Shown here: piece by piece, positions 32,900 through 44,420 of the stretch
How the letters are laid out: each line of letters opens with the position of its first letter
Position numbering within the stretch: the stretch's first letter is position 1
Assembly (NCBI GenBank): GCA_002900995.3
Contig: CM035309.1
Span: 124,001-188,000, forward strand
Reading direction: 5' to 3'
DNA length: 64,000 nucleotides
DNA from: Ganoderma boninense
Taxonomy: Eukaryota; Basidiomycota; Agaricomycetes; Polyporales; Polyporaceae
Notes under the pieces: generated by a model
Databases searched by the model: none
What the model was told of the DNA's origin: nothing
What the model saw: only the letters and a program-made list of their open reading frames with translations
Position numbers and translations under genes: made by a program

Positions 32900-35800
32900 A
32901 TGGTAGATAGCGGGGCTACTACTAAGTTTTTACATAGACGGTTCGTAGAGAAGAACCAGGTTACGACGAGGAAGTTGGCAAGGCCAATTCCCCTGTACAA
33001 CATAGATGGTACCGAGAACCGTGATGGAACGATCACGGAGGTCGCCGTGTTGGATATGGCGATTGGAGACCACCGAGAGAAGGTGGTGTTTGTGGTGACA
33101 GACATAGGAGAAGAGGATGTGATCATTGGCCTGGACTGGCTGCGCGAACACAACCCTGAAGTAGATTGGGAACGTGGCTCGCTGCGCCTATCGAGATGTC
33201 CAGAGGCATGTCCGGCTCATCGGAAGGCATCCAAACCTGTTGAAACCAAAGCGCGTGATATGGAGGTACGGCTTACGGTGCGCAATGGTTCTCGACGGGT
33301 GCGGAAGGCAAAGACGATGGGTAGGATATGCACGGCCGTAATGGTCGAGGAGGAGGAGGAAGATAGGCCTCCACCACCAGGTTTTCTGCCGGAATGGGAT
33401 GGCACTGAGGAGTCTCTTCTCAATGCACTGGAAGATGGACGACGACTTCGAGGTACCCCTAAGATCTTTGTGTCGGCGAGCTACACGTACTCTCAACAGC
33501 TCGCTGAACAAGAGTACCAGAAGAAGGAAGTCCGTCCTGTCGAAGAGATCGTACCTCCCCAGTACCACGAGTATCTGCGTGTGTTCTCGAAAGAGGCGTC
33601 TGAACGTCTACCTGAGCACGGACCCTACGACCACGCTATAGAACTCGTACCAGATGCTAGGATGTTCCATTCCAAGGTGTACCCCCTGTCGCCCAGCGAG
33701 CAGGTTGAGCTTGACAAGTTCCTTAGCGAGAACTTGGCCAAAGGATATATTCAAGAGTCGAAGTCACCGATGTCGTCACCATTCTTCTTCGTTAAAAAGA
33801 AGGATGGAAGCCTACGTCCTGTACAGGACTACCGGCGATTGAATGACATCACCATTAAGAACCGATACCCACTACCGTTGGTGTCGGACTTGATGGATCG
33901 ACTCAAGAGGGCCAAGTACTTTACAAAGCTTGACATCCGTTGGGGGTACAACAATGTGCGGATTAAGACCGGTGATGAATGGAAGGCTGCCTTCGTTACC
34001 AATCGTGGACTGTTCGAACCGAACGTAATGTACTTCGGACTGGCTAACTCGCCTAGTACATTCTCTGCGCTCATGAACGACATCTTCAAGGACCTCATCA
34101 TACTCGGCAAAATCACTATCTACCTCGACGACATCCTCATATTCACCAACGACATCGAGGAACACCACACACTGGTGCGTGAGGTCCTGAAGCGTCTGGC
34201 GGAGCACGACCTGTTCTGCAAGCCAGAGAAGTGCGAATTCGAACAGCCTAAGGTTGAGTACCTAGGTGTGCTCGTCTCGGAGAACTGTGTGGAGATGGAC
34301 CCAGTGAAGGTCAGGGGTATCGCAGAATGGCCTGTCCCTCGGAACGCCTCAGATGTACGGAAGTTCCGCGGTTTCGCGAATTTCTACAGGCGGTTCATTA
34401 AGGACTTCAGCGCAGTATGCAAACCCCTCGACCGTCTCACGGGTAGCGCTCCCTGGCAATGGGGTGCCGAAGAGCAATCAGCATTCGACGAGCTCAAACG
34501 TCGTTTCACTGAAAGCCCTGTCCTGAGCATGTATGACCCAGACCGCAAAACCCGCATTGAAGTCGATGCATCCGGGTATGCTACCGGTGCGGTTCTGTCT
34601 CAGGAGGGGGAGGATGGCAAATGGCACCCTGTGGCTTTCCACTCTGAGTCAATGAGCGATGCGGAACGCAACTACGAGATCTATGACAAGGAGATGCTCG
34701 CCATCATCCATGCCCTGCAGGCCTGGCGCCACTACCTCGAGGGTCTTCCCAGTGTGTTCGAGATCCAGTCGGACCACAAGAACCTCGAGTACTGGAAAGC
34801 CGCGCAAAACCTCACACGCAGGCAGGCACGATGGGCTCTCTATCTGTCACGGTTCGACTTTGTCATTGCACACAAGCCAGGCACCTCCAATGGTAGGGCA
34901 GACGCGCTGTCGCGCAGGCCTGATCACCAGAAGGACGATGCTGATGACAACCTGAACCGAGTCATGTTGCAACCCGATCGCTTCCGAGTACTGGCAACCA
35001 AGAGAGGGCACATGTCAGTGGTACCAGAAAAGGCACTGCTCCGCCGCATTCGAGAATGTGGAGAGCGTGAGCAGGAGGTCGCAGAGGCACTTAGCAAGCT
35101 CGATAAGCTAGGGCCAGCACGTCTACAGAACGATTTGGTGGACTGGAACACAGAACAAGGCCTGCTGCTCTACTGCGGCCGAGTTTATGTCCCCAAAGAT
35201 GACGCGCTCCGAGCAGAGATAGTGCGCATTCACCACGACCTCCCGCCTGCTGGACACCCTGGCCAGGCAAAGACAGTGGAGTTGGTTACACGGAACTACT
35301 GGTGGCCGGGCATGGCAAAGTTCATTAAGGATTACGTTGAGACCTGCGACACTTGTCGCCGTGGCAAGACTTCACATGCGAAGCCACATGGTCCCCTTTA
35401 ACCCAACGAGATCCCGGACGGCCCAGGCCAAGTAGTTACCTGTGACTTCATCACTGGACTGCCGGAGGTGGACGGATACAACGCGCTCCAGCTTATTGCT
35501 GATCGGCATGGAAAGATGATTCACCTTATTCCATGCACTGAGGAGATCGACACGGAAGGGACTGCAGACAACTTCATTAGAGAATGGTTCCGTCTACATG
35601 GACTCCCGCGAAAGATCATCTCTGATCGGGGGCCCCAGTTCTCTAGCAAGCTCTTCCGTGCAATCCTTAAAGGCCTCGACATAGAAAGCGCGTTGTCCAC
35701 AGCCTACCACCCGCAGACGGATGGACAGTCGGAGCGATGGAACCAGGAGATAGAGGCGTACCTACGGATGTACTGCTCAAGGCGCCGCGACGATTGGGTC

Positions 35801-36514
35801 AAGTGGCTACCAACAGCAGAGTACTGCTTTAACTCGCGCGTACATTCATCCACAGGGTACTCGCCGTTTTACCTCATGTACGGCTATGAACCTCAGTTCC
35901 ACGTTCCGATGCTATCCACCACGGTGCCTACGGCGGATGAACGAAGAGAGGAGTTGCGGCAGGCAAGGGAGGATGCGACCTCAGCCTTAACCCTGGCAGC
36001 AGAGCGGATGAAGGAGTACTACGATCGCTATGTCTCCGCTGCTCCAGAGTTCAAGGAGGGTCAGAAGGTGTGGCTCGACACGAGGAATTTCCGTGTCCCA
36101 GGAGTCTCTCGGAAGCTGGTGGACCGGTAAGCTGGCCCATACCCTGTCAAGCGCAAGGTGGGCAACTTGGCTTATGAGCTCAAGCTCCCCAAAGACATGG
36201 GGCTCCACCCGGTGTTCCATGTGACACTCCTACACCCGCACAAAGAAAGCCAACTTCCTGGTCGGCATCCCCCTGAACCCGCAGCTCTTGAAGTGGAAGG
36301 AGAGGAAGAGTACGAAGTAGAGGAAGTGTTAGAGTCGCGTCGGTATGGGCGGTGGAAGAAACTGCAGTATCTTGTTCACTGGAAGGGCTGGGGCCCTGAA
36401 CACGATAGCTGGGAAGACGTGTCGGATCTAGCAAATGCGCCAAAAGTGCTGCAAAAGTTTCATTCGACACATCCCGACGCTCCTGGCCCTCTCAACAAGA
36501 AGACTCGATCGTGA
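32900..36514 (+). pseudogene. pol: Retrotransposon Pol (PR-RT-RH-IN-chromodomain) with two stop codons
   Basis: The frame from MVDSGATTKFL (aspartic protease DSG) runs through reverse transcriptase (RPVQDYRRLND, catalytic YLDDIL near 34121), RNase H (IEVDASGYATGAVLS, DKEMLAIIHALQAW), and the integrase zinc domain (H-H-C-C, ending CDTCRRGKT). Then TAA at 35399-35401, the integrase core (VTCDFITGLP, SDRGPQFSS, YHPQTDGQSERWNQ, giving D-D-E), TAA at 36128-36130, and a chromodomain (VEEVLESRRYGRWKKLQYLV then HWKGWG) to 36514. All parts are in one frame, so only these two codons interrupt. Both fit CAA to TAA changes. A full Pol cannot be made without readthrough; the copy could still be moved in trans. 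Confidence 0.93.
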
Positions 36515-36528
36515 GGACACGATCCTTA

Positions 36529-36540
36529 GGAGGGGGGTAT
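36529..36540 (+). other. Polypurine tract
   Basis: GGAGGGGGGTAT immediately before the right LTR, the expected primer for plus-strand DNA synthesis. Confidence 0.8.
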
Positions 36541-36999
36541 TGTCATGAACGGCACGCTCGGCGCCTACCCCGGCGTCTCTCTTTCCCTTTTTGGACTGTT
36601 TGCCTCCCGTGTCGTCCTTATTGTCCTCCGTTGTTTAGCAAACCCGTCCCTTGTTCTCGCAGTACAATAACTCCTTTACCCATTGTTCCCGTCGTCATTG
36701 TACTACATACCATTGTTCTTCCACTGGTTCCCGTGTCCATAGTTACCTATTGTTCCCGGTTCCCATTGTCCATTACATGTATATAAGGCCTGTACTTCGC
36801 TACCTGGAGACCTCAGTTTCGACCTCTTGTCTCCAGGTAAGCCTCGCTGTATTCTCGCTCGTTAGTTACTCGCTCAATACATCTTGTCTCCAGCCTGACT
36901 GTCGAGCCCTGCTCCGCTCTCGCTGCACAAGTGCTCGTCGACGCCCTTGCTCGTCTCGTAAGCCTCCTCCCTGATCTTACTCGACAGCCAGTCGTAACA
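36541..36999 (+). repeat. 3' LTR
   Basis: 459 bp, identical by eye to the left LTR, followed by the second AAGTT at 37000-37004. Confidence 0.97.
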
Positions 37000-39262
37000 A
37001 AGTTGTTCGTCAAGAACGACAAGCAGGAAGGCCACGTCGAGATCGAACTCAGCGGTTGGAAGGGATAGTCCAATCTTGTCTTCCGCCGCAGCCTTTCCGC
37101 CAACTCCGAGACGGCGCCGTTCATGCTGAACGGGCGATCAGCTTCGGGTGAGGACATCAACCAGCGCATGGCCGAGCTGAACTTGCAAGTCAGCAACCAT
37201 TGGTACGTGCTACATCGGGCTATCCTCGACCTATTTCTCATTGGCCATCAGCAGCACGTTCTTGCCATGGGACTGAGTGGTCGAGCTCGCGTGGATAACA
37301 GCCCAAGAGCTGCTGAGGGAGACTCAGCGTTGTGGTTGCAATGAGAACTTGACCTCCTGGCACGCCACGCTCATCCAGTCATGCAAGGACCTCAAGATCC
37401 TCCAGAATGTAATTGCGTACTCCCTCCATATACGTTCGCTGTCTAACCCATCCCTCTTCTCCAGATTGTCAACAATGTCAAAGAGCCGCTCAAGACTATG
37501 GAGGAACGTAACGCGAACCTCGAACCTTGAGCGTGATGTCCGCCGTTACGAGGAACGCCACGTGCTCGAGAGACGGGTATGTGGATACAATTAGAATCGA
37601 CACGGGTCAGGCGCTGACTCTGCTGACTTTACCTTACAGATCGAACTTCTCGAGTTCGTGGTACCTTTCAAGCACTACTACGAGGGGCGCGAGGCGGTCA
37701 AAAGCAGCTTCAGCCCAAGCGCCGTCCTTTCGTGGCCAAATCAAAGTGCGTTTGGCGGCTCTCTCTCCTGAACTGCGACTGTATGAGGCTGATGGGAGGT
37801 GTGTATAGGGAGCTGGAAGCGGAGCTTAAGCGGTGCGAGAAGGCTCGTGAGGAAAAGAAGCAAGCGAGACAAGGTGCAAGGTGCGCAGGCTATGAGTCAA
37901 GGGTGGAACGACAGCAACGCTCCTGTAAGCTGCCTTAGCCTTCGCCACGCTGCAATGTCCAAGGATTGACGATTATCTTAGGAGGAGAGAACGGACGAGA
38001 TCAAACAGAAGATCGACACCCTGAAAGATACGGAAATGACACTCCAGCAGGATATCAATAGGTTCCAGAAGAGCGTGGAGGACGGCGAAAAGCTTCTCGC
38101 CAACCCACGAAGACTGAGGATATAGGTGAGATTCAGAGACTGATGGTTCGTGCTCTGTGATGCTCAGCGGCGAATTTTCGCTGAAAGTAATTCTCCAGAG
38201 GGAACTCAACGCCGAGAGCAGTGTTGTCCGCGAGAAGCGGCAGGACCTTCGAGACAAGCAACGGGCGCGGAGAGCAGCAGGTGGAAGTGGGAGATCGAAA
38301 GAGCCAACGCAGAACGGATCTTCTATGTACTGCCCGTCGCATGGTCATAGAAAAGCCGCAGCACGGCAAGGACACTGCTGTGTTGTTGCCGAGGGTTGGA
38401 GCTGGCTTCGGGTCATAAGGCTGGGATGAATCCTCCGTCTCTTCGGATCTTCGAACGCGGCCACTGCTTCGTTGTAACCTACAGCGCCTCGATCCCACGC
38501 ACACCAGAAGCTCGAGCTCTGGAGGTTCAACGCGGACGCCGCCGATGTCTCTGCCAGCACCACGCGGAGTTCCGGATTGCTGTGCGTGACGGTGCCGAAT
38601 TGGCAGTTCATCGACGCGGTCGAGACATGCTTCGGTGACACGCAGCTGCGGACGTTCATCTCGCAGTGCGAGGAGGACTACCAGCTGCTGAACATGCTCT
38701 GTGTCGACACGACCGATGCGCTGGGGAAGAAGACGAGGATAAGCACATGGTTCAAGATCCGCGACGAGAGCAAGCTCCAACTGCTACCGCCGCCCATCGA
38801 CCAGCTCCAGGCAGAGGGTTTCGATGGGTATGTGCTTGACTTCATCGACTGCCCGGAGGGCTTGAAGCGGTTCTTGACAAGATGAACACGACAAGGGCGA
38901 TGGACATGGCGGCCCCCGCGAAGGGACGCAACTATGTCACCAGGCGCGTCATGATCAATGTCGACCTGCTCGAGGTATGGCAAGTGGCTCCCTCAGAATA
39001 GGACGTCGGATGTCATTCCTGCGCGGGAGGCGCAGACTAACTTCCAGCTCGCACAGGACGAGGAGAATGAGCTGTTGAAGAAAGCCAAGGAGATCCAGGA
39101 CGAGGGCAAGCAGTTCAAGGAGCCCCATGTGAGTGCTGCCTTGGTCTCCCCTTCGACATCGCGCTGTGCTGATGCTTTTTGCGTGCGACTTGAATAGGAC
39201 GCACTCGAGAAGCGCAAGGCCCAGAAGAAGGGCCTCTTCTGTTCAGGTCAGCGAGCAGCTGC

Positions 39263-41920
39263 TGTTGTAGTATTGATATATCATGTTACGACTAACAGCC
39301 TAGAGCGTTTTACATCAGGTTACGGCTAAAAGTGCGATGTATCAGGAACCTCTGGAGCCTCCGGAACAGCTTGTCGTCGCTTGCCTTATTTAGGAGATCC
39401 TCCTCCGGGGCCACTGATGGCACAGCATTGCTGCCTCCCAGGCTTATCTAAGCCTGTGGACCACTGTCCCAGGTGCCTGGCTGCCTCCCCCATCAATTCT
39501 GGGCTCCCTCCCATCAATTCCGGTATTCCCCCATCAATCCTGGGCTCCCCCCATCAATTCCGGGTTCTCCCATCATTCTACCAACCTCCTGCCCCTCCTG
39601 TCCCAATATGGCAGTCTGTCCTTCCTCCCGGAATTGTGTTAGCTGTATCTCCCTCATTTTTGGGTGTATTGACTTCGTTCTTTTTGCATTATGTTCGTCT
39701 AATTAGCGCGCTTCTAATGCACCTAACACGACCATACAACGAGGGTTATAACATATACTAATGGCCCCTCTATAGTCGCTCTAGGGGGGAATGTTTGGCC
39801 CATATCTCGGCCGTTTTTGCACGCATTTGCTCGCGAGAGGGCGCGTTTTGTTCGCGTAATCGACGCGCACAAAACGAGCCCTCTTGCGCCCAAATCCGTC
39901 CACCCGTTCCTCCGGTGCATATATCCCCTCCTCCTGGGGAACAGGTATATGCACCTTGGGAACCACTGGACCGATTGGCTTCGTTCTTTTTGCATCTGGT
40001 AGCTACTAGTAAGTGCATTCTAGGCGTACAAGCTGCATACAGGCACACCCAGTCGCCACTGTATGAGGGGGGCATCAATAGTCACCTATAGTCGACTTCT
40101 TCCCCCATATATCCTTCAGTTCTTAGCCGTTTTCTGTGCCCCTTATATGCCCGGAAAGCCCTATGTAAGGGCTTTCCAACGAGCCTACATACGCCCCAAT
40201 CCGTCCACTGTAGCCCTCGGACCATGGGCCCCTTCTCCTGACTACTCTCCTCCCCACTGTTTGGCCCATATCTTGGGCAGTTCTGGGCCAATCCACTTAC
40301 TCTCTTTTGCGTCCTATGCATGCAATAGCACTTCTTGTAACCATCCAGTGTATACCACTATCCCCTCCAACAATCTATATAGAGTCTGTTATCAGTGGTA
40401 CCTAGATCTACCCCCCTCTGACATATATGTAAGTGGTGGTAGCTGACTAGATCATATACACTACTTGAAAGCCCTTTGCAGCCGCTTTCCAACAAGCCCA
40501 AAACCATCCAAATCGGTCAAGAAATGGATGAGATATAGCTAATAGATCAAATGTACACTGGGGTGTAAGACACTTTAAGACAGGCAGTAAGACACTGCTC
40601 TCGGAAATGCCTTACTAGCCCAAGGGGTCCCCCTTGGCTTCCACAAGTTATATCTCAATGACTTCTTACCTGTTTCCCCTCAACTTTGTTGCATTGGATA
40701 GCTGTAATTGGCTGCTATCCGACCCTGTAACTACATGTTTTATCAGGCAAATGGAAAAATTGTCAGAGGGGGGTAAACTGGTGACTACTGATAACACCCT
40801 GTATATAGATCTACATGCCTGATAGTACTTTTCAGTGGTGAATTGGCTTGTGGTATAGTACACATATACAACGCAAAAGAGAGCAAGTGGATTGGCCCAG
40901 AACTGCCCAAGATATGGGCCAAACAGTGGGGAGGAGAGTAGTCAGGAGAAGGGGCCCATGGTCCGAGGGCTACAGTGGACGGATTGGGGCGTATGTAGGC
41001 TCGTTGGAAAGCCCTTACATAGGGCTTTCCGGGCATATAAGGGGCACAGAAAACGGCTAAGAACTGAAGGATATATGGGGGGAAGAAGTCGACTATAGGT
41101 GACTATTGATGCCCCCCTCATACAGTGGCGACTGGGTGTGCCTGTATGCAGCTTGTACGCCTAGAATGCACTTACTAGTAGCTACCAGATGCAAAAAGAA
41201 CGAAGCCAATCGGTCCAGTGGTTCCCAAGGTGCATATACCTGTTCCCCAGGAGGAGGGGATATATGCACCGGAGGAACGGGTGGACGGATTTGGGCGCAA
41301 GAGGGCTCGTTTTGTGCGCGTCGATTACGCGAACAAAACGCGCCCTCTCGCGAGCAAATGCGTGCAAAAACGGCCGAGATATGGGCCAAACATTCCCCCC
41401 TAGAGCGACTATAGAGGGGCCATTAGTATATGTTATAACCCTCGTTGTATGGTCGTGTTAGGTGCATTAGAAGCGCGCTAATTAGACGAACATAATGCAA
41501 AAAGAACGAAGTCAATACACCCAAAAATGAGGGAGATACAGCTAACACAATTCCGGGAGGAAGGACAGACTGCCATATTGGGACAGGAGGGGCAGGAGGT
41601 TGGTAGAATGATGGAGAACCCGGAATTGATGGGGGGAGCCCAGGATTGATGGGGGAATACCGGAATTGATGGGAGGGAGCCCAGAATTGATGGGGGAGGC
41701 AGCCAGGCACCTGGGACAGTGGTCCACAGGCTTAGATAAGCCTGGGAGGCAGCAATGCTGTGCCATCAGTGGCCCCGGAGGAGGATCTCCTAAATAAGGC
41801 AAGCGACGACAAGCTGTTCCGGAGGCTCCAGAGGTTCCTGATACATCGCACTTTTAGCCGTAACCTGATGTAAAACGCTCTAGGCTGTTAGTCGTAACAT
41901 GATACATCAATACTACAACA
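39263..41920. mobile_element. 2.66-kb near-perfect palindromic (fold-back) insertion in SMC5
   Basis: 39263-40312 is the reverse complement of 40871-41920: positions sum to 81183 at every point checked, with one substitution (39279) and two single-base homopolymer differences (near 39571 and 40105). The ends read TGTTGTAGTATTGAT. Inside, 40313 to about 40430 and about 40750-40870 are still similar but clearly diverged, around a unique centre. No protein is encoded; mirrored ORFs in the arms are by-products. No target-site duplication is evident. Each arm holds a short minisatellite (about four units of CCATCAATTC with GGG-CTCC spacers at 39485-39590 and its mirror). It could be a fold-back transposon or two non-autonomous elements inserted head to head. 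Confidence 0.88.
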
Positions 41921-42709
41921 TATGGTGGAGGTGCGTGGAGGTCTTGTCCTCTGCCCGGTGCCAATGTTGACGGCCAAATGAATAGATCGAAGTGCTCTCC
42001 GCAACCATCAAAGAGCGCGAGAAGCGGGACATCAAGACCGAGCGGGACATCAAGGCCGCGAGGGTGCGTTTCTTCGTCACTGCCCAGCTTAACGGACGCT
42101 TACTTATAGGATGTGAATTGCACAGGACAACCGGCATCCTGAGCTCGTGAACCTTATGGACAGCATCACCAAGTTCTCCAGGGCATGTACTGGCTGCGCC
42201 GGCTACATCCGCATCCGCGAGGAAGAGGACTACGAGAAGTAGGTTATCGACGGCATGGTCAAGTTTCATGACCAAGAGAAGCTTCAGCTCCCCGGCGAGC
42301 GCAGTCTGCTGGAGTAAGTCCCTCATCATGCTCTCTCCGTCCCGACACGGTGCTGAATGTCGATTTTCTCTAGGAAAGTTCGCTGACGGCGATCCTCTAC
42401 GTGATGAGCCTGATCGAAAACGCGCGCGCGCCGTTCTTGCTCATGGACGAGGTCAACCAGGGCTTGGACCGGCGGGCGGAGCGCGCGGTGCACAACTCGC
42501 TCGTGGAGTTGATGTGCAAGGCCGACAGCAGGCAGTACTTCCTGATCAAGCCAAAGCTGCTGCCCGACCTGCGCTACCACGAACGCATGAAGATCCTGTG
42601 CGTGAACAACGGCGAATGGCTGCTCGAGGAGTCGAACATGGGCAGTATGAGCGGCCTCGTCGACTCGTTCTTCAACTTCTTGTTATATTTAGACTCCTCG
42701 GCTCGGCCG

Positions 42710-42760
42710 AGGAGAGGAGAGGAGGGGAGGGGAGGGGAGGGAAAGACAGAGAGAGACAGT
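42710..42760. repeat. G/A-rich tract
   Basis: GAGGAGAGGAGAGGAGGGGA-type purine run on the plus strand downstream of the SMC5 relic, with four GGGG/GGG runs that could form a G-quadruplex. Confidence 0.7.
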
Positions 42761-43349
42761 GCATGCGCAGTGCACACATTTTGGGTTTCTTGTAGATGAT
42801 TTATCGCGTGCTTTATCGTGGCAGAGCGTAGTCCAGTATTCGTACAATCACCCCCTTCTTACCCCGCACCATACTGTGCTTTCTAGATATTCTTTCGTGA
42901 TCGGGTTTCATATCCTCACATATGCGCTTTTGCATGGCGCGAAGTGTGTCAATCCTCAACGTCCTCAGCGCGTCCTTGGTTGGATTTCCTGGTTGCCTTA
43001 TGGCCATGGCTTTTGTCATGAACGAAACTAAACCTCTGCATCAGGTGATGCTTCACACCGGTCCGTCGGACCGCACTATGGGAGGCAAGTAAAGGTAACT
43101 GCCAGTGGAAGTTGCTTGCCACCTTCCTTGCCGCTAGCGTCGAGCAACTTCTTCACTGCGTCTACACACATATGCACTTTCTCGGTGGAATTTCTCGTCA
43201 GCTATTCACAGTTTCTCAATGACAACGCCCACAAGTCGCTCATTCTCGAAAACCTCGACGACCTGGTTCGGCCTCACTCACAAATCTCAGGCGACATGTA
43301 AGCTCAGAAACGGAGCAGCCTCAAACCACAGAACTATCCGAACACGACC

Positions 43350-43975
43350 TTTGATATGGCTTCTTCGACACAATTCTTCATGAAGAGCCTTTCGTGTGGG
43401 GGACGTCGCACATCATCCCCCGCAGAGTCCCTCCCCAGGTGCCAAAACCTCCATACGTGCCTGACCCAGCCGTCCGGAGGCAGTGTGGGAGGAACGGCCC
43501 TCCAAAGCCAAATGCAAGTTCATCACAGACAAGGAGGACCTGTAGAAGCTTCGCAGGGCGGCGAAGCTGGCGGAGGAGACACTGCATTTTGCGGAGCTCT
43601 TGGCCCAGGTGAGTGTCAATGTCCTCCCGCACCTGCTCCAGAAACACAACACAGCGACACTCTGATCCCGTTCAGCGTGGTGTAGATCGCGGACCCGGGA
43701 GTTTATGCAGTTTGCAGTGCGCAGTGGAAGTGAATGAGGGTGGAGGGGCCGACGTAGCAGCCAGGGAACCCGACAGATCTCATCAACATGGGCGTGCATG
43801 ACTTCATCCTCAGGCTCAAGCACGGCGCATATCCCTCGCCACTCCTGTACAAGGGCTTCCCCAAGTCGTGCTGCACGAGCGTCGACAACATCCTTGTGCA
43901 CGGCATCCCGGACGGATTGAGCCCCTCCCCCTTTTCTCTTTCCGTGAGCTTCTCAGTGGTAGCGGTCATAGGCTG
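43350..43975 (+). pseudogene. Methionine aminopeptidase fragment (mitochondrial-type)
   Basis: Reading frames change but the order is that of a MetAP: FFDTILHEEPFVWGTSHIIP, PPQVPKPPYVPD, then ITDKEDLQKLRRAAKLAEET, and finally GVHDFILRLKHGAYPSPLLY, GFPKSCCTSVDNILVHGIPD. The family removes initiator methionine. The conserved His of HGIPD is present, but the sequence leaves homology right after it, before the five metal ligands, so no active enzyme is possible. The PPYVPD leader resembles the mitochondrial MAP1D type. It ends about 24 bp before the right 422-bp repeat, which probably replaced the rest of the gene. Confidence 0.8.
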
Positions 43976-43998
43976 AACAATGGCTTGTTTTTGGTTTC

Positions 43999-44420
43999 GA
44001 AGGAACTAGTCTCTCGGGTCCTCTGAAGGCGGGCCGGGTGTTCGTTCGACACAACTCGTTCTCAAAACCCTTTGCCGCCAGACAGGACATCTTCAGCAGG
44101 TATGTTAGCAATTCAACATCCCTTCTAGCCCGCCGGCCGCCATCCTGATACAGTTGTCACGACGTCCCGCCCCCAGTTGGATGCGCCCTACTGGACTTGG
44201 AGGACCACAACTATCAGCCCGAAGCTATTTATGCGGTACGTCGTCTCGGCACTGGTAATACTTGTGATCATGTGTCAACCTTGAAAATTTACAACAGGAT
44301 CGCTTGCTACCATAGTCGCTCCCCTAAGTCGATAGTCACCAAGTACAACTATCGTGAGTATACAAGGGCCGTATCGTAGACACTTCGGCTGAAAATGTGG
44401 CCAAGCTCCAGGCGGTCGCC
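43999..44420 (+). repeat. 422-bp direct repeat, right copy
   Basis: Same orientation and, by eye, same sequence as 29577-29998. The pair encloses the SMC5 and MetAP relics. Unlike the left copy it is not followed by SMC5 coding sequence, so it looks like a displaced copy of the SMC5 upstream region. Confidence 0.9.

Larger units (their letters stand above)
30464..36999 (+). mobile_element. Ty3/gypsy chromovirus LTR retrotransposon (6536 bp)
   Basis: A complete element: 459-bp LTRs (30464-30922, 36541-36999) starting TGTCATGAAC and ending GTCGTAACA, 5-bp target duplications AAGTT, a self-priming-type primer site at 30925-30935, gag (31311-32741), pol (32900-36514) in the order protease, reverse transcriptase, RNase H, integrase, chromodomain, and a purine tract just before the right LTR. 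The LTRs look identical base for base, so the insertion is very recent, yet pol carries two stop codons. It sits in the SMC5 relic. The chromodomain normally steers integration to methylated histone H3 chromatin. Confidence 0.97.
29973..42690 (+). pseudogene. smc5: SMC5 relic, split by two insertions
   Basis: Fragments follow the order of Smc5, the ATPase that with Smc6 forms the nuclear DNA-repair complex. N-terminal SPGDAEQSPQVRKRARANTQ; Walker A GPNGTGKSA (30271-30297) with WVECRPGPHLSLIF before it; LGRGR just before the first insertion; FVKNDKQEGHVEIELSG after it; MEERNANLE and RYEERH coiled coil; hinge VPNWQFIDAVETCF, LRTFISQCEEDYQLLN, GFDGYVLDFIDCPEGLKRFL (38577-38880); Walker B FLLMDEVNQGLD (near 42446); C-terminal KLLPDLRYHERMKILCVNNG. 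Breaks: a 2-nt insertion after Walker A, a frameshift at the insertion site, TAG at 37066-37068, several coiled-coil shifts, and loss of the LTGQRQSG part of the ABC signature (LQLPGERS remains, near 42283). SMC5 is normally essential, so a working copy should exist elsewhere. Confidence 0.9.

Noticed and set aside
39381..41802. Mirrored ORFs in the palindrome arms
   Set aside because: They are low-complexity Pro/Ser frames, differ between arms by homopolymer indels and match no protein family.
29577..44420. 422-bp repeats as LTRs of a giant element
   Set aside because: Ends lack TG...CA, there is no primer site, purine tract or target duplication, and the left copy is the natural upstream region of SMC5.
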